Made by a program: the position numbers and the translations under genes. From contig DATCJU010000093.1 of the NCBI GenBank assembly GCA_036562635.1, forward strand, positions 1 through 64,000: a stretch of DNA of 64,000 nucleotides. The letters run 5' to 3'. This DNA is from DATCJU01 sp036562635 (lineage in GTDB: Bacteria; Actinomycetota; Actinomycetes; Mycobacteriales; Pseudonocardiaceae). Of this stretch, positions 48,193-56,133 are shown in pieces (the stretch's first letter is position 1; each line of letters opens with the position of its first letter). The notes below the pieces were generated by a model that searched no databases, had not been told where the DNA came from, and worked only from the letters and a program-made list of their open reading frames with translations.

Positions 48193-49977
48193 TCAGCTGT
48201 AGTCGCGGAACCCCTTGCCGGTCTTGCGACCCAGCCGCCCGGCGGTCACCAGGTGCTCCAGCAGCGGGGCCGGCGCGAAACCGGCCTCACGGAACTCCAG
48301 GTACAGGGTGCGCTGGATGGCCAGGGCGACGTCCAGCCCCACCACGTCGAGCAGCTCGAACGGGCCCATCGGCAGGCCGCAGCCCACCTTCATCGCGTTG
48401 TCGATGTCGTCGGCGGAGGCGTAGTGCGCCTCCAGCATCTTCACCGCGTCGTTCAGGTAGGGGAACAGCAGCGCGTTGACGATGAACCCGGCGCGGTCCC
48501 CGCAGGTCACCGCGTGCTTGCCCAGCTTGTCGCACACCGCCCTGGCGGTGGCCAGCACCTCCGGTGCGGTGGAGATGGTGTGCACCACCTCGACCAGCTT
48601 CATCACCGGGGCCGGGTTGAAGAAGTGCAGGCCCACCACGTCCTGCGGGCGCGAGGTGGCGGCGGCGCACTCGATGACCGGCAGCGAGGAGGTGGTGGTG
48701 GCCAGGACCGCCCCCGGCTTGCACACCTCGTCCAGGGTCTCGAACACGGCCTTCTTGACCGTCAGGTCCTCGGCGACCGCCTCCACCACCAGGTCGCAGT
48801 CGCCCAGGTCCTCGATGTCGGTGGTGGTGCGGATACGGCCCAGCGCGGCGTCGCGCTCGTCCTCGCCGAGCTTGCCCCGCAGCACCGCCTTCTCCAGGGA
48901 GCGACGCACCACGTCCAGGGCCGCGGCGGCCTTCTGCTCGCTGCGTGCCCGCATCACCACGTCGTAACCGGCCTTGGCGAACACCTCAACGATGCCGGTG
49001 GCCATGGTGCCGGTGCCCACCACACCGACCCGGTTCACCTCGCGGGGCGCCACCGTGTCCTCGGTCTTCTCCACCGGGGTGAGCGCGTCGGGCACCACGG
49101 TGGGCGAGTCCGGCGCGTCGTAGGTGTAGAAGCCGCGCCCGGTCTTCCGGCCCAGCCACCCGGCGGTGATCATCTGCTTGAGCAGCGGCGCCGGGGCGTG
49201 CAGCCGGTTGCGCGACTGGTGGTACATCGTGTCGAGGATCTCGTAGGCGGTGTCCAGCCCGATCAGGTCGAGCAGCTGCAGCGGACCCATCGGGTAGCCG
49301 CAGCCCAGACGCATCGCCGCGTCCAGGTCCTCCCGGGTGGCGTAGCGGCTCTCGAACATCCGCACCGCGTGGTTGAGGTACCCGAACAGCAGCGCGTTGG
49401 CGATGAAGCCGGCCCGGTCACCGATCACCACCGGGACCTTGCCCAGCCGCTTGGCGAGTTCGACGACGTCGTCGACCACCTCGGGCTCGGTGACGACGGT
49501 GCGGACCACCTCGACGAGCTTGAGCACCGGGGCCGGGTTGAAGAAGTGCATCCCGACGACCTTGCCGGGCCGGCCGGTGTGCACACCGATCTCGGTGATC
49601 GACAGGGACGAGGTGTTGGAGGCCAGCACGACGTCCGGCCGGCACACCCGGTCCAGCTCGGCGAAGATCCGGGCCTTGAGTTCCATGCGCTCCGGCACGG
49701 CCTCGACGACGAAGTCGGCCTCGCTCAGGTCGGACAGCTGGGTGGTGAAGCGGATGCGGTCGAGCAGCGCCCGCTGCTCACCCTCGTGCAGCTTGCCCCG
49801 GCGGACCGCCCGATCGGTCGAGTGCTCGATGTGCCCGCGCCCGCGGCGCACACCCTCCTCGTCGGCCTCGACCGCGACGACCCGGAAGCCGTTGCGGGCG
49901 AACACCTCGGCGATTCCGGCACCCATGGTGCCGAGCCCCACCACACCGACCGTGGAGATCTCCCGGGCCACAGCCAT
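48193..49977 (-). CDS. 3-hydroxyacyl-CoA dehydrogenase, tandem-duplicated
   Basis: 594 residues built from two full modules. Module 1 (about 8-285) has VGVVGLGTMGAGIAEVF, VGMHFFNPAPVLKLVEVV, GDRAGFIANALLFGYLNHAV and YPMGPLQLLDLIGLD. Module 2 (about 310-594) repeats the same series with GTGTMATGIVEVF, VGLHFFNPAPVMKLVEVV, GDRAGFIVNALLFPYLNDAV and LPMGPFELLDVVGLD. Both keep the NAD loop and catalytic His, so both may work. It oxidises 3-hydroxyacyl-CoA (or makes 3-hydroxybutyryl-CoA in reverse), linking the thiolase to the hydratase and Ccr. Confidence 0.9.
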   Translation of the reverse strand: MAVAREISTVGVVGLGTMGAGIAEVFARNGFRVVAVEADEEGVRRGRGHIEHSTDRAVRRGKLHEGEQRALLDRIRFTTQLSDLSEADFVVEAVPERMELKARIFAELDRVCRPDVVLASNTSSLSITEIGVHTGRPGKVVGMHFFNPAPVLKLVEVVRTVVTEPEVVDDVVELAKRLGKVPVVIGDRAGFIANALLFGYLNHAVRMFESRYATREDLDAAMRLGCGYPMGPLQLLDLIGLDTAYEILDTMYHQSRNRLHAPAPLLKQMITAGWLGRKTGRGFYTYDAPDSPTVVPDALTPVEKTEDTVAPREVNRVGVVGTGTMATGIVEVFAKAGYDVVMRARSEQKAAAALDVVRRSLEKAVLRGKLGEDERDAALGRIRTTTDIEDLGDCDLVVEAVAEDLTVKKAVFETLDEVCKPGAVLATTTSSLPVIECAAATSRPQDVVGLHFFNPAPVMKLVEVVHTISTAPEVLATARAVCDKLGKHAVTCGDRAGFIVNALLFPYLNDAVKMLEAHYASADDIDNAMKVGCGLPMGPFELLDVVGLDVALAIQRTLYLEFREAGFAPAPLLEHLVTAGRLGRKTGKGFRDYS

Positions 49978-50099
49978 CCTCCCACTTCGTCGAGGGCCGT
50001 ACGCGGCGTCGGGCTGACTGCGCAGCGCCGATCCTCCCGGATACTGCCATGCCGTGTCCGGGGGACGGGGTGACCTTCACCACGGGTGCGTGGGGCGGT

Positions 50100-50831
50100 T
50101 CACTCGTCGAAACGTCGTTCGTTCAGCTCGTGGATGCGCCGCAGGGCCTCCCGTGCCTCCGGGCCGCGCGCCCGCACCACCACCCGGTCCCCGCCCCGGG
50201 CGCCCAGGGCCATGAGGGCGAGCACGCTGCGGGCGTCGACTTCCTGTTCCCGGAAGCCGATCACCACCTCGGCCTGCAGCTCGTTGATCGCCCGGGCGAG
50301 CAGGGCGGCGGGCCGGGCGTGCAGGCCGACCTCGTTGCGCAGTTCGATCTCGGCCACCTCCTCGGTGACCGGCTCCGCCGCCACCCCGGTGGCTCCGGCC
50401 GCGTCGGCTGCGGACCCGGCCGTCGGTGTCCCCGCCGCGGCCGCCACGTCCCCGGCGACCCCGGCCGCGGCCGCGGCGGCCTCCGCCACACCGTCCAGGT
50501 CGGCCCCGCCCTGGGCGGCGACCGCGGCGGCCACCGCACCCTCCACGAAGGGGGCCTCCACCACGAACGCCCGTGACGGGTCGCCGAGAGCCTCCACCGC
50601 CAGCTCGGCGGTCATCTGTGCGCTGCCCAGGTCGTAGAGCACGACCACACCGTCGCCACCGTCGGCCCGGTCCAACGCGTTGGCCACCGAGTCGTAGTCG
50701 GTGCCCAGACCACCGTCGGGCAGTCCGCCGACGGGCAGCACGGTCACGTCCGGTGCCATCTGGGCGGCCAGCTCGGCCACCCCCTGGGCGAGCTGGGCGC
50801 TGTGCGAGACCAGCACGAGCCCGACCGTCAC
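50100..50831 (-). CDS. dhaM: PTS-dependent dihydroxyacetone kinase phosphotransfer subunit DhaM (EIIA-HPr fusion)
   Basis: 243 residues. Residues 1-110 are the EIIA-mannose-like DhaM domain with phospho-accepting His10 in LVLVSHSAQLA and VVVLYDLGSAQMTAE. An Ala-rich linker (about 105-155) connects to an HPr domain with VGLHARPAALLA (His near 171) and DARSVLALMALGA. The phosphate path is HPr to DhaM to DhaL-ADP. The enzyme I domain of E. coli DhaM is missing, so general enzyme I must act. Start overlaps the dhaL stop. Confidence 0.92.
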   Translation of the reverse strand: MTVGLVLVSHSAQLAQGVAELAAQMAPDVTVLPVGGLPDGGLGTDYDSVANALDRADGGDGVVVLYDLGSAQMTAELAVEALGDPSRAFVVEAPFVEGAVAAAVAAQGGADLDGVAEAAAAAAGVAGDVAAAAGTPTAGSAADAAGATGVAAEPVTEEVAEIELRNEVGLHARPAALLARAINELQAEVVIGFREQEVDARSVLALMALGARGGDRVVVRARGPEAREALRRIHELNERRFDE

Positions 50832-51466
50832 ACCTCACCTCCCGCGGCTCGGGCCAGGGTGCGCAGGATCAGCGTGCAGGAACGTGCCCCCGGGTCGAGG
50901 TGTCCGGCGCTGCGCTCGCCCAGGTAGGACGCCCGGCCCTTGCGGGCGATCAGGGGCACCGTGGCGTCCGCTCCCCGCTGTGCGGCGTCCGCGGCGGCGG
51001 ACAACACCGCCGCGGGGTCACCGCCGGCGTCCGCGGCGGACCGTGCGGCCTCCACGGCCGGGGTGAGGGCGTCGACCATGGTCTTGTCCCCCGGCGCGGC
51101 CTTGCCACGGGCCACCACTCCCTCCAGTGCGGCCGCCAACGCGGTGGCCACGGCGTTGCCGTCCAGTTCGGTGGCGTCCTTGACCGCGGTGGCCGCACGC
51201 AGGAACGCCGTCCCGTACAGCGGGCCGGCGGCACCGCCGACCGTGGAGATGAGGGTGGACGCCACCGTGCGCAGGACGGCGGCGGGCGTCTCGAAACCCC
51301 CACCGGCCAGTTTGGACGTCACCGCGGCGAACCCACGGTGCATGTTCTCGCCGTGGTCACCGTCTCCGATCGCTCGGTCCAGGTCGATCAGTTCCCTGCG
51401 GTGCTCGTCGAGCGTCCCGGCCACGGCCCGGACGGCCGTGACCACGTCGTCCGCCGTGCACGCCAT
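50828..51466 (-). CDS. dhaL: dihydroxyacetone kinase ADP-binding subunit DhaL
   Basis: 212 residues from ATG at 51466; GTG at 51472, overlapping the dhaK stop, is an alternative. LIDLDRAIGDGDHGENMHRG supplies the Asp residues that hold Mg-ADP; STVGGAAGPLYGTAF, PGDKTMVDAL and GRASYLGERSAGHLDPGA complete the DAK2 pattern. Overlaps dhaM by 4 bases. It passes phosphate from DhaM to DhaK-bound dihydroxyacetone. Confidence 0.93.
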   Translation of the reverse strand: MACTADDVVTAVRAVAGTLDEHRRELIDLDRAIGDGDHGENMHRGFAAVTSKLAGGGFETPAAVLRTVASTLISTVGGAAGPLYGTAFLRAATAVKDATELDGNAVATALAAALEGVVARGKAAPGDKTMVDALTPAVEAARSAADAGGDPAAVLSAAADAAQRGADATVPLIARKGRASYLGERSAGHLDPGARSCTLILRTLARAAGGEV

Positions 51467-51468
51467 CG

Positions 51469-52470
51469 TCACATCCCCCACCGCAGGGCCGGGGTCCGCA
51501 CGGGGGCGTCCCACAGCTCGGTCAGCTCGTCGTCCAGTCGCAGCAGGGTGATGCTCATGCCCTGCATCTCCAGGCTGGTGATGTAGGGGCCCACCAGTCG
51601 ACGTTCCACGCGGATGCCGCGCTCGGCCAGCAGCCGTTCGGCGATCCCGTGTGCCAGGTAGAGCTCGATCAGCGGGGTGCCGCCCATGGAGTTGGTGAAC
51701 AGCAGCACCCGGTCGCCCTCGCGGAACGGCAGGTCCTCGACCACGCCCTCGACCAGTCGGCTCACGATGCGGTCCGCCGGTTCCAACGGCACCCTCTCCC
51801 GCCCGGGTTCGCCGTGGATGCCGATACCGATCTCCATCTCGTTCTCGCCCAGGACGAAGGTGGGCTCACCGGCGTGCGGGACGGTGCAGGGGGTGAGTGC
51901 CATGCCGAACGAGCGCACGTTCGCCACCACCCGGCGGGCCAGGTTCTCGCAGGCGTCCAGGTCGTCGCCGCGTTCGGCCGCGGCCCCCACGATCTTCTCC
52001 AGCAGCACCGTGCCGCCGACCCCGCGCCGTCCCGCGGTGTACAGGGAGTCCTTCACCGCGACGTCGTCGTCGATCACCACGGTGCGCACGTCGACGTCCT
52101 CGGCCGCGACCAGTTCGGCGGCGGTCTCGAAGTTGAGCACGTCGCCGGTGTAGTTCTTCACCAGAAGCAGCGCACCGGCCCCGCCGTCGGCCGCGGAGAT
52201 CGCCGCCTGCACCTGGTCCGGGGTGGGCGAGGTGAAGACCGCGCCGGGGCAGGCCGCGTCGAGCATGCCGGCGCCGACGAAACCGGCGTGCAGCGGTTCG
52301 TGACCCGAACCGCCTCCGGAGATCACGGCGACCTTCCCGCGGACCGGAGCGTCGGCGCGCACCACGAACGCCGGAGCGGGGTTGACGCGCAGCAGATCGG
52401 GGTGGGCTGCGGCCATGCCCTGCAGGGCTTCGGCCACCACCGTGGACGGATCGTTGATGATCTTCTTCAC
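51469..52470 (-). CDS. dhaK: dihydroxyacetone kinase substrate-binding subunit DhaK
   Basis: 333 residues from GTG at 52470 with AGGAGG 6 bases upstream. DAK1 motifs are KVAVISGGGSGHEPLHAGFVG, LLLVKNYTGDVLNFE and IGIGIHGEPG, whose His219 corresponds to the histidine that binds dihydroxyacetone covalently. First gene of dhaK-dhaL-dhaM. The product, dihydroxyacetone phosphate, enters glycolysis. No glycerol dehydrogenase is nearby, but an aldehyde dehydrogenase gene lies upstream on the same strand. Confidence 0.93.
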   Translation of the reverse strand: MKKIINDPSTVVAEALQGMAAAHPDLLRVNPAPAFVVRADAPVRGKVAVISGGGSGHEPLHAGFVGAGMLDAACPGAVFTSPTPDQVQAAISAADGGAGALLLVKNYTGDVLNFETAAELVAAEDVDVRTVVIDDDVAVKDSLYTAGRRGVGGTVLLEKIVGAAAERGDDLDACENLARRVVANVRSFGMALTPCTVPHAGEPTFVLGENEMEIGIGIHGEPGRERVPLEPADRIVSRLVEGVVEDLPFREGDRVLLFTNSMGGTPLIELYLAHGIAERLLAERGIRVERRLVGPYITSLEMQGMSITLLRLDDELTELWDAPVRTPALRWGM

Positions 52471-52506
52471 GACGACCTCCTGTCCTCGCGGGACACCCGC
52501 CCGACC

Positions 52507-52540
52507 GACCCCGCACAGCGGACGTGCGAGGTGCGGGGTC
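52507..52540. promoter_or_regulatory. 10-bp-arm inverted repeat upstream of dhaK
   Basis: GACCCCGCAC (52507-52516) pairs perfectly with 52531-52540 across a 14-base loop, 36 bases before the dhaK start. Could be an operator or a late terminator for the aldehyde dehydrogenase transcript. Confidence 0.4.
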
Positions 52541-52737
52541 TGGCGGCCTGTGCCGTGCGCGAACGCCCGTGCGCCCTTCCTACCGCAGTGACCGGGGTGG
52601 CGAAAGCCGGAACACACCCCCGGCACCGGGCGTGATCGGGCGCACGGGCTCGCCTCACTCGTTCGGGGGAAAGCGATGGCCCTCCCCCGGGTGGGCTCCC
52701 CGGTGGTGCCGCCGCTCGGCCCGGCGGGCCGGTCGGT

Positions 52738-54285
52738 TCAGCGCCCGTACACCGCGCGGACCAGACGGAGCAGGGTGCGCACGGTGCGCGCACCGCGGTC
52801 GAAGCTCATCGGCTGCAGCAGCGGCCGCATCCGGCGCCGGGTCACCGCCTGGGGCCGAGCGAACTCGCGCAGCCCGTCCTCGCCGTGGATGCGTCCGAAG
52901 CCGGAGGCACCGACCCCGCCGAACGGCAACGCCGGCACCGCGGCGAAGGAGATCACCGAGTTCACCGACACCATGCCGCTGCGCATCCGGCGGGCCAGTT
53001 CCGCCCCGCGCGAGCGGGAGAACACCGCTCCGCCCAGCCCGTAGTCGGTGCTGTTGGCCCGACGCACGGCCTCGTCGACGTCCGGGACCCGGTTGATCAC
53101 GATCACCGGCCCGAAGGTCTCCTCGGTGACCGCGCAGGAGTTCTCCGGCACGTCGAGGAGCACCACCGGCTCCACGAAGGGCGGCCGGATCGACTCGGGA
53201 CCACCCACCACGGCACGCGCACCGCGGCTCAGGGCGTCCTCGATGTGTCGCCGGATCACCTCCACCTGCGAGGCCATGGTCATCGGCCCCAGGTCGGCGG
53301 CGGGGTCGGCACCGACCCGCAGGGTGCGCGCCCGCTGGGTCAGCAGCTCGACGAAGCGGTCGGCGACCTGCTCGACCACGTACACCCGCTCCACACCGAC
53401 ACAGGTCTGGCCGGCGTTGGCCATGGCGCCCCACAGCGCGGCGTCCGCCGCCGCGGACAGGTCCGCGTCCTCGGCGACGATCAGGGCGTCCTTGCCGCCG
53501 CACTCCACCAGCACCGGGGTGAGCGTCTCGGCGCACGTCGCCATCACCCGCTTGCCGGTCTCGGTCGAGCCGGTGAAGGCGATCTTGTCCACTCCGGCCC
53601 GGCACAGCGCGGCACCGGTCTGCCCGAACCCGGTGACCACGGACAGCACGGGCTGCTCCGGCACCACCTCGGCGAACGTGCTGGCCAGCCAGTGTCCGAC
53701 GCCCGGGGTGAGTTCGCTGGGTTTGAACACCACGGCGTTACCGGCGGCGAGGGCGTAGGCGATCGACCCCATGGGGGTGAAGGCCGGGTAGTTCCACGGG
53801 CCGATGACGCCGACCACGCCCAGCGGCAGGTACTCCACGGTCGCGGCGTGGTCGTACATCAGCAGCCCGGAGGACACGCGGCGGCGGCGCAGCACCCGCT
53901 CGGCGTTGCGCGCGGCCCAGTGCAGGTGGTCGACGACCAGCACCAGCTCCAGGCGGGCGTCGTCGAGCGGCTTGCCGGTCTCGGCGGAGATCAGCTCCGC
54001 GGCCTCGGCCAGCCGGGAGACGACGAGGCGGCGCCAGGCGTCGAGACGCCGGCGCCGCCCGTCGAATCCCAGCTCGGCCCACCAGTGCGCGGCCTGGCGC
54101 GCCCGCTCGACCGCGGCTCGCACCTCCTCGGGGCCGTGCACCGGGTACTCACCGAGCACCTCGCCGGTGCGGGGGTCGTGGGACGCGAAACGCCGCTTCT
54201 CGGGCTCAGGTACGGCGTCCGGGACGGCTGCCGTCCCGGTGGGGTCGTGGTCCGGCGCGATACCGTCGGGGGCGATCTGGGTCAT
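52738..54285 (-). CDS. aldehyde dehydrogenase family protein
   Basis: 515 residues from ATG at 54285. VIGPWNYPAFTP, KIAFTGSTETGKRV, general base Glu near 261 in LVECGGKDALIV, nucleophile Cys near 295 in NAGQTCVGVERV and EETFGPVIVINRV are all present. A C-terminal tail of about 50 residues (RRRMRPLLQPMSFDRGARTV) is typical of membrane-associated or succinate-semialdehyde-dehydrogenase-like actinobacterial members. Substrate uncertain. Transcribed toward dhaKLM but separated by about 270 bases. Confidence 0.9.
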   Translation of the reverse strand: MTQIAPDGIAPDHDPTGTAAVPDAVPEPEKRRFASHDPRTGEVLGEYPVHGPEEVRAAVERARQAAHWWAELGFDGRRRRLDAWRRLVVSRLAEAAELISAETGKPLDDARLELVLVVDHLHWAARNAERVLRRRRVSSGLLMYDHAATVEYLPLGVVGVIGPWNYPAFTPMGSIAYALAAGNAVVFKPSELTPGVGHWLASTFAEVVPEQPVLSVVTGFGQTGAALCRAGVDKIAFTGSTETGKRVMATCAETLTPVLVECGGKDALIVAEDADLSAAADAALWGAMANAGQTCVGVERVYVVEQVADRFVELLTQRARTLRVGADPAADLGPMTMASQVEVIRRHIEDALSRGARAVVGGPESIRPPFVEPVVLLDVPENSCAVTEETFGPVIVINRVPDVDEAVRRANSTDYGLGGAVFSRSRGAELARRMRSGMVSVNSVISFAAVPALPFGGVGASGFGRIHGEDGLREFARPQAVTRRRMRPLLQPMSFDRGARTVRTLLRLVRAVYGR

Positions 54286-54407
54286 CGGCGCGCCTCCAGG
54301 GTGCGGGACTTCGACCTACTGGAGAGTAGGGGATCATCCGCGCTTCCGGCAGACCTCTCGACCGTCTCGGCCCGTCACGACCGGGACGCCGAGCCCCGGG
54401 ACACCCC

Positions 54408-55439
54408 TCAGGCCTTCGGCAGCTTGGGCAGCAACGACCGGGCCAGATCCGTGCTCTTCGCGCAGGTGTCCAGGTCCGGCTTGTTGCGGATGTTGCCCAG
54501 CTCGATCCTCACCACCTCGGCCTGCTGGCCCACCGGACGGTGTATCCAGCGCACCTCGCAGGACGGGTAGACCTCCTCGTTCAGCTCCTGGTAGACGGTC
54601 ACTCCCTCGAGATCCACCGGGGTGTAATCGGCGTAGGTGCGGTTGGCCGGGTCGGTGCCGACGTCGAAGAACAGATCCAGGCTCACACCCTCGTAGTCCC
54701 AGGTGCAGGAGTTCAGGCTGGTCGACCTGACCTCCGCCTGCCCACCCAGGGCGTCGGCGACGGCCGCCGGTTCGAGGATCGCGCACGGGTCGACAGTGGC
54801 CAGCGAGCCCGCTTCGGCAGGACGCAGCGGCGGGTCCACCCGTACCCGGGTGGCGACGGCCTCGGTGACCTCCCGTCCGACCTTGCACGGGTCACCCGCC
54901 TCGTAAACGACCTGCACCACGATGCCGCGTGGCTGCGCACCGCCCTCGACGATCAGGGTGACGAAGCAGGCGTCCCCGTTGGACAGCTCCCGTTCGGCGG
55001 CCGGCACGCCGTCGATCTGGGTGTTGGCCCGGTCCACCTCGAGCAGGGCCGACAGCCCCAGCTCGACCGTGATGCTCAGCTGCTCGCCGTCGTCGTCCAC
55101 CATGTAGTTGCTGCAGCTGGAGAACCCCGCCGGGGACGGGTTGGCCGGCTTGCCGAACGCGTTGAGCGTCTCGTTGTCCAGCAGGGCGCACGGGTCGATC
55201 TGACGCAGCTTGTCCGGCGCGTACGCCGGATCGGCGAGTCCTTCCGGCACCTCGACGGTTCCCTCGGACTCGGACGCACCGCTCGACGAGTTCTCCTTGG
55301 TCTGCGCCGGCACGGTGGTGCGTTTGTGGGTGACCTTCGTCAGGTCCGGTGTGTCCGCACTGCAGCCGGCCAGGAAAGTGGCGCAGAGCAGAACGGCGGG
55401 CACGGCTGGGCGAAACAGACGAACGATCACACGCTGCAC
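54408..55439 (-). CDS. lipoprotein with two DUF3558-like modules
   Basis: About 343 residues; GTG at 55439 is the chosen start (55430 is also possible) and no good ribosome-binding site is seen. A lipoprotein signal ends in FLAGC. Two related halves follow: IDPCALLDNETLNAFGKP with a conserved SSCSNY, and VDPCAILEPAAVADALGG with NSCTWDY. This is the DUF3558 pattern (DPC...C) twice. DUF3558 lipoproteins are common in Pseudonocardiaceae and have no known function. Confidence 0.8.
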   Translation of the reverse strand: MQRVIVRLFRPAVPAVLLCATFLAGCSADTPDLTKVTHKRTTVPAQTKENSSSGASESEGTVEVPEGLADPAYAPDKLRQIDPCALLDNETLNAFGKPANPSPAGFSSCSNYMVDDDGEQLSITVELGLSALLEVDRANTQIDGVPAAERELSNGDACFVTLIVEGGAQPRGIVVQVVYEAGDPCKVGREVTEAVATRVRVDPPLRPAEAGSLATVDPCAILEPAAVADALGGQAEVRSTSLNSCTWDYEGVSLDLFFDVGTDPANRTYADYTPVDLEGVTVYQELNEEVYPSCEVRWIHRPVGQQAEVVRIELGNIRNKPDLDTCAKSTDLARSLLPKLPKA

Positions 55440-55603
55440 GTTATCGAGCCGGGCTCGAGAGCTGGTACGGAACCCGGAATCCGGTGACGGTCGATCGCTG
55501 AAGACGGTGGCAGGCATCACACTCTGCAACGGGAACGATCCAGAAGATCGGAACGCTGACACAGGTGGAGACAGCAGCGAGCAACAAAGAGGGGGTTTGC
55601 GCA

Positions 55604-55747
55604 TTGCGCCGCACGGAGCTCCGCTCCCGTGAATCCGCAAGCACCAGGACGTTGCGTGCCCGGGTGAGCCAGGCGGTCCGGTGGATCGACTCCTGGACCC
55701 TGGAGGCGTTCAACCCGGTCTTCCCACACCGGAGCCGACGGAACTGA
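55604..55747 (+). CDS. possible small basic protein
   Basis: A 47-codon frame from TTG at 55604, preceded by GAGGGGG 8 bases upstream, coding RRTELRSRES, then RARVSQAVRWIDSWTLEAF and an Arg-rich end. A perfect bidirectional terminator follows 21 bases after the stop. Not recognised. The start codon is unusual and it may not be a gene; support comes only from the ribosome-binding site, the terminator and the otherwise unexplained gap. Confidence 0.3.
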   Translation: MRRTELRSRESASTRTLRARVSQAVRWIDSWTLEAFNPVFPHRSRRN

Positions 55748-55768
55748 CTCCACCGACCCGGAGCACGG

Positions 55769-55803
55769 CGTGGCGCCGGCGGAATCCTTCCGCCGGCGCC
55801 ACG
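55769..55803. terminator. perfect 16-bp-arm terminator
   Basis: Stem 55769-55784 with 55788-55803, 3-base loop, past the stop of the leftward small membrane protein gene and after the possible small gene on the plus strand. Confidence 0.8.
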
Positions 55804-55822
55804 TTCCGTCTCGGCCCGGATG

Positions 55823-56122
55823 TCAGCCCTCGTCGGTGGGACGCTCCGACGCGCCGGCCTCGACCGGCTGCGGCACCGTCAGCGGCCTGAGCCACGCCCA
55901 CACGCCGAAGAACACGGTGGCGCCCAGCAACGCCAGCCCGGTCCACAGGTTGATGTTCACCCCGGCCGCCTTGTCCAGATCGGCCTGGGAGGTGAACCCG
56001 ATCCCCAGGACCGTCAACACGACCCCGTAGATCGCGAAGGTCAGCGCGATGATCCAGCGCAGGTCGAACAGGCCGGCACGCCGGCTGGTCGCCTGCGCCC
56101 CCGACGCACGTCGATCGGTCAC
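55823..56122 (-). CDS. small two-helix membrane protein, symporter partner
   Basis: 99 residues with two transmembrane helices: WIIALTFAIYGVVLTVLGIGF and INLWTGLALLGATVFFGVWAW. Cytoplasmic-type basic N terminus and acidic C-terminal tail. It starts 11 bases after the stop of the sodium:solute symporter gene, so it is co-translated with it. Small accessory proteins (for example DUF485 with ActP, DUF4212 with others) often accompany such symporters; this one does not clearly match either. Confidence 0.75.
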   Translation of the reverse strand: MTDRRASGAQATSRRAGLFDLRWIIALTFAIYGVVLTVLGIGFTSQADLDKAAGVNINLWTGLALLGATVFFGVWAWLRPLTVPQPVEAGASERPTDEG

Positions 56123-56133
56123 GGTGTCCTCCT

